Assembly (NCBI RefSeq): GCF_027925025.1
Contig: NZ_AP027058.1
Coordinates: 1,984,001-2,048,000, forward strand
Reading direction: 5' to 3'
Length of the DNA stretch: 64,000 nucleotides
From: Limnohabitans sp. MORI2
GTDB taxonomy: Bacteria; Pseudomonadota; Gammaproteobacteria; Burkholderiales; Burkholderiaceae_C
In this document: positions 61,169 through 64,000 of the stretch, piece after piece
Layout: every line of letters begins with the position of its first letter
Numbering within the stretch: position 1 is the first letter of the stretch
Notes under the pieces: generated by a model
What the model was told of the DNA's origin: nothing
The model's input: the letters and a program-made list of their open reading frames with translations, nothing else
Database searches by the model: none
Position numbers and translations under genes: made by a program

Positions 61169-61921
61169 ATGCTCATCAAAACACGCCGCAACACTGCAGC
61201 CACCAACGAGCAGGTGGAAGAGTCAGGTTACATGGCTTCCGCCAGTGACTTGATGATTGGCCTCCTGTTCATCTTCATCGTCATGGTGATGGTGCTGCTC
61301 TCACGCAAGCCCGAAGAACCGCCCGAGCCACCCGCCGACCCACTGGCCACTGTGGTGCACACCATCGGGACCAAGCTGCAAAACGCGGGTGTGCCCGTGA
61401 CAATCAACCAAGTGTCAGGCGTCATCAGCTTGCCAGCCGACACCTTGTTTGCACGCGGCAGCGCCGAGCTTGAAACCTTGGGCGTGCGCACGCTGCGCCA
61501 ATCTGCCGAGCAGTTGCAACAGGTGTTGCCTTGCTACATCTATTCGCAGCGCCGCCAACTGCCCGCCGACTGCCCGCCCAACCCACAACAGGTGGAGATT
61601 GAAACCATCCTGATTGAAGGCCACACCGACTCTGTGCCCCTGCACCGTGGCGACTACAACAACTGGCATTTGGGCCTAGACCGCGCGCGAGCGGTGTACA
61701 AAGTGCTGGGCTCTGAGGGCATGCAGCGCTACCGCAACGAGCGCGAGCAACCGGTGTTTGGCATCAGCTCGTATGCCGACGAGCGCCCCACCAGCAAAGA
61801 CAACGACGCACAAAACCGCCGCGTAGAGCTGCGCTTTGTGCTGGCCTTCCAGCCCACCGAAGCGGGCGCAGCGAAAGGCCCAAGCAGCACCTTGAAGAAG
61901 ATGCAAGAGACCGTGCGCTAA
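61169..61921 (+). CDS. ZorB-like OmpA/MotB-domain protein
   Basis: A 250-residue partner of the preceding protein. One helix at about 28-45 is preceded by the proton-carrying aspartate D27 in YMASASDLMIGLLFIFIV, as in MotB and ZorB. The periplasmic OmpA-like peptidoglycan-binding domain has the TILIEGHTDSVP and NNWHLGLDRARAV segments and the NRRVELRF end. An insertion with two cysteines (LPCYIYSQRRQLPADCPP) interrupts the domain. It begins 31 bases after the ZorA-like gene. Confidence 0.8.
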   Translation: MLIKTRRNTAATNEQVEESGYMASASDLMIGLLFIFIVMVMVLLSRKPEEPPEPPADPLATVVHTIGTKLQNAGVPVTINQVSGVISLPADTLFARGSAELETLGVRTLRQSAEQLQQVLPCYIYSQRRQLPADCPPNPQQVEIETILIEGHTDSVPLHRGDYNNWHLGLDRARAVYKVLGSEGMQRYRNEREQPVFGISSYADERPTSKDNDAQNRRVELRFVLAFQPTEAGAAKGPSSTLKKMQETVR

Positions 61922-61933
61922 GAAGCCATCGCC

Positions 61934-63364
61934 ATGCAAGAGTTCTTCGCCCCCCTGCCGCAAGACTTTGACCAGCTGGCCCATGCTGTGCGCACCAAGC
62001 GCGGCGGCGGCTTTGGCAAAGACCCAGACTTGCGCACCGTGGGCGAGCGCACCTACAGCGCGTTTGAGCGCGTGGCGTTTTCACCCAACAGCACCGCACC
62101 GCGCCAGCGCGATTGGCGACACATTCCCTACGCGCTGTGGCTTGATGGTGAGCGTGGCCTACACACCCACACACCGCTGACTGATCGCTACTTTGACAAA
62201 GCCGTGCCCGAGGCGCTGAATGCGCGCCGCCCACTCAAATGGGGCCGTGGTTTGCTGCACACGTATTTGCAAGGCTTCAACCCAGAGAGCCCTGTGTTCT
62301 TAAAGTTGGCCCACACAGCTCGCGCATTCTTTTTAGACCCACGCGTGCTGGCCTCGTTGTCCGAGACCGAAGCCAATGGTTTGGAGCGGCTCATCACCAC
62401 CCTTGATGTGTTGGACCCGCTCAATGGACCCGTGCATGTGGCCAATGACATTTTGGGTATGCCAGCCGACAAAACTTTGCAGCAATGGCAAGAGCGCCAT
62501 GCGCTCACCCAAGGCTTTTGGCTGAACAACTTTTGCAAGCAAGCGTTTTTAGAAGCCTTGCAAGCGCCCGAAGAAATTCGCAGCACCATCGGCTATGTCA
62601 TGCGCATGTGCGAATGGGCCATGCACGACATGGGCAAGCCCACGCAACGCCTGCGCTACCCGCTGTGCCGCGACGAGTTTGCCTACAGCCTGCTCTCGCC
62701 TTGGTTTAAGCGCAACCCACCGCAAGACATCAAGAACGCGCTGTTATCAGAGCTGCTGCGCACCTTGGGCGACCCGCGCCACAACCACGCAGGCTGGCTG
62801 GGCGTGCGCCGCGAAGCCATCGAGACGGCCAGCCGCTGGCTGACCAGCCGCACGATGGACGCGTTTTTTGAAATCTTGCGTCACACCGAAGACGAGATTG
62901 GCCCTTACCGTCGCCGTTTTTGGGAAGCCTATTTCCACGCGGGCCACATCTTGGAAGCTTGGATTGCCTTGGGCGAGCAAGCTGTCACAGAACTGCAAAA
63001 AATTGACCCGACAGGCGAGCTGAGCTATGCCAAGATCTTGGGCAAGATCGCGCCCAACCAATGTGTGCTGATGCTGCGCATGGGCAATATCTTGTTTTGC
63101 GACTGGAGCCACCAAGGCCGCTTGCGCGCGATTGCATACAACGCCAAGCAAGCGCCAAAGCTCTACCAAAACGAGTACGAGCTGTTCCAGTTGCGTTTTC
63201 CCACCACGCTGGACTTCAACGATGGCCAACTGGATGACCCCGGCCTGTTGCACTACGAATCCGAACTGGGCGGCTGGCAGGACACAGCTCGCCGCTTCAT
63301 TGATCAGCACCTAGGGATTCACCTGAGTTTGGCTGACTTGATGCCAACTGACGCTCAAAATTAA
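61934..63364 (+). CDS. ZorC-like (EH_Signature-type) protein
   Basis: A 476-residue soluble, mostly helical protein. The C-terminal part contains the glutamate/histidine and DWSHQGRLRAIAYNAKQAP segments that I associate with the EH_Signature domain of ZorC, after RRFWEAYFHAGHILEAWIALG. In Zorya systems ZorC binds DNA and recruits the nuclease ZorD. It lies 12 bases after the ZorB-like gene, completing a ZorABC order. The next gene is acetyl-CoA synthetase, so no ZorD is present here. Family assignment relies on pattern memory and gene order, so it is less certain than for the two preceding genes. Confidence 0.62.
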   Translation: MQEFFAPLPQDFDQLAHAVRTKRGGGFGKDPDLRTVGERTYSAFERVAFSPNSTAPRQRDWRHIPYALWLDGERGLHTHTPLTDRYFDKAVPEALNARRPLKWGRGLLHTYLQGFNPESPVFLKLAHTARAFFLDPRVLASLSETEANGLERLITTLDVLDPLNGPVHVANDILGMPADKTLQQWQERHALTQGFWLNNFCKQAFLEALQAPEEIRSTIGYVMRMCEWAMHDMGKPTQRLRYPLCRDEFAYSLLSPWFKRNPPQDIKNALLSELLRTLGDPRHNHAGWLGVRREAIETASRWLTSRTMDAFFEILRHTEDEIGPYRRRFWEAYFHAGHILEAWIALGEQAVTELQKIDPTGELSYAKILGKIAPNQCVLMLRMGNILFCDWSHQGRLRAIAYNAKQAPKLYQNEYELFQLRFPTTLDFNDGQLDDPGLLHYESELGGWQDTARRFIDQHLGIHLSLADLMPTDAQN

Positions 63365-63402
63365 ACCGCCTCTAGCCCGACTCTTTTGATTTAGCTCAAG
63401 GG

Positions 63403-63438
63403 CAAGGGTTTGTCAGAACTGTCTAAGTCAGACCCTTG
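63403..63438. promoter_or_regulatory. Inverted repeat between the Zorya-like module and acs
   Basis: CAAGGGTTTG (63403-63412) and CAGACCCTTG (63429-63438) pair with one G-T mismatch around 16 bases. No T run follows. It could be a weak terminator for the upstream module or an operator for acs. Confidence 0.4.
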
Positions 63439-63502
63439 TAAGAGCGCAGTTTCACAGTCGCAGGGTTTTGACAGATACCGCCATATAAGAGGAGACCGGT
63501 TC

Positions 63503-64000
63503 ATGAGCGACATCACCATTCACCAGCCATCAGCTGAATTCGTAAAACAAGCCAACGTGTCCGGCATGGCCGCCTACGAAGCCTTGTGCAAAAAAGCAGA
63601 AACAGATTACGAAGGCTTTTGGGCTGAGCAAGCACGCGAACTGCTGAGCTGGAAGACCCCATTCACCAAAGTGCTCGACGAGAGCAACGCACCTTTCTTC
63701 AAGTGGTTCGAAGACGGCACATTGAACGCCTCTTACAACTGCTTGGACCGCAACATTGAAAAAGGCCTGGGCGACAAGACCGCCATCATCTTCGAAGCCG
63801 ACGGCGGCGAAGTGACCAAAGCCACTTACAGCCAATTGCTGGCCAAGACTTGCCAATACGCCAACGCGCTCAAATCTGTCGGCGTGAAAAAAGGCGATCG
63901 CGTGATGATCTACATCTCGATGTCGATCGAAGGCGTAGCCGCGATGCAAGCCTGTGCCCGTATCGGCGCAACCCACTCGGTGGTGTTCGGCGGCTTCTCT
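63503..64000 (+). CDS. acs: Acetyl-CoA synthetase Acs (3' truncated by window end)
   Basis: The first 166 residues of an AMP-forming acetyl-CoA synthetase (full length normally near 650). ATG 63503 follows AGAGGAG. The frame reads [18 protein letters not shown], then [30 protein letters not shown], and [14 protein letters not shown] at the window edge, all typical of the N-terminal domain. It activates acetate, and the acetyl-CoA released by the phenylacetate and ureide routes feeds the same pool. No stop occurs before base 64000. Confidence 0.93.
   Translation, partial: MSDITIHQPSAEFVKQANVSGMAAYEALCKKAETDYEGFWAEQARELLSWKTPFTKVLDESNAPFFKWFEDGTLNASYNCLDRNIEKGLGDKTAIIFEADGGEVTKATYSQLLAKTCQYANALKSVGVKKGDRVMIYISMSIEGVAAMQACARIGATHSVVFGGFS

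Noticed and set aside
1..64000. tRNA genes, CRISPR arrays, insertion sequences, prophage or replication origin
   Set aside because: No intergenic stretch shows a cloverleaf, regularly spaced repeats, transposase or integrase genes, or DnaA-box clusters; gaps are short and mostly explained by hairpins and leaders.

Overview
The window looks like chromosome from a betaproteobacterium of the order Burkholderiales, most like the freshwater Comamonadaceae (Limnohabitans/Rhodoferax-type). This rests on protein style (Bug-type solute-binding proteins, PaaN-type phenylacetate pathway, liv transporter inside a paa cluster) and moderately high GC; no database search was possible. Genes are dense, with many ATGA overlaps. 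I see no tRNA, rRNA, CRISPR array, insertion sequence or prophage.

Layout. 1-9590: purine/ureide use, with a 5'-truncated allantoinase (puuE), a UraD-allantoate amidohydrolase fusion, an M20 hydrolase, an NCS2 purine permease, a TerC membrane protein and a NitT/TauT-type ABC importer. GTATAC-centred palindromes precede both the permease and the importer, suggesting one shared regulator. A pair of long hairpins with mutually complementary loops lies at 4041-4220. 9591-17333: an eight-gene block built around five voltage-gated ion channels. It has two K+-type channels with two voltage sensors each, two channels with altered selectivity filters, one NaChBac-like sodium channel, and three small membrane proteins. 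17334-24456: a flavin reductase, a two-component system and a divergent heavy-metal RND pump. 24462-29691: orphan Bug binding proteins, a methyltransferase, a rhodanese, a TsdA-like dihaem cytochrome and thioredoxin 2. 29741-31424: a short AT-richer island of unknown genes. 31582-38741: recC and recB. 38746-39739: a copper-chaperone-like protein and a divergent Crp/Fnr regulator.

39863-57718: aerobic phenylacetate degradation, as livHMG, a hemerythrin-livF fusion, paaN, paaG, paaI, paaK, paaJ, livK, paaABCDE, an MFS carrier, an alcohol dehydrogenase and paaX. The liv genes are interleaved with catabolic genes, so the importer probably brings in phenylacetate or a related acid. PaaK activates it, PaaABCE epoxidises the ring, PaaG isomerises it, PaaN carries out the ring-opening aldehyde oxidation step, and PaaJ thiolyses the chain. 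57724-63364: recD, sitting directly behind paaX and far from recBC, followed by a three-gene module resembling ZorA, ZorB and ZorC of the Zorya anti-phage system, but with no ZorD or ZorE beside it. 63503-64000: the start of acetyl-CoA synthetase, cut by the window end.

The strongest candidates for undescribed biology are the multi-channel operon, the ZorABC-like module next to recD, the hemerythrin-LivF fusion, and the paired hairpins with complementary loops.
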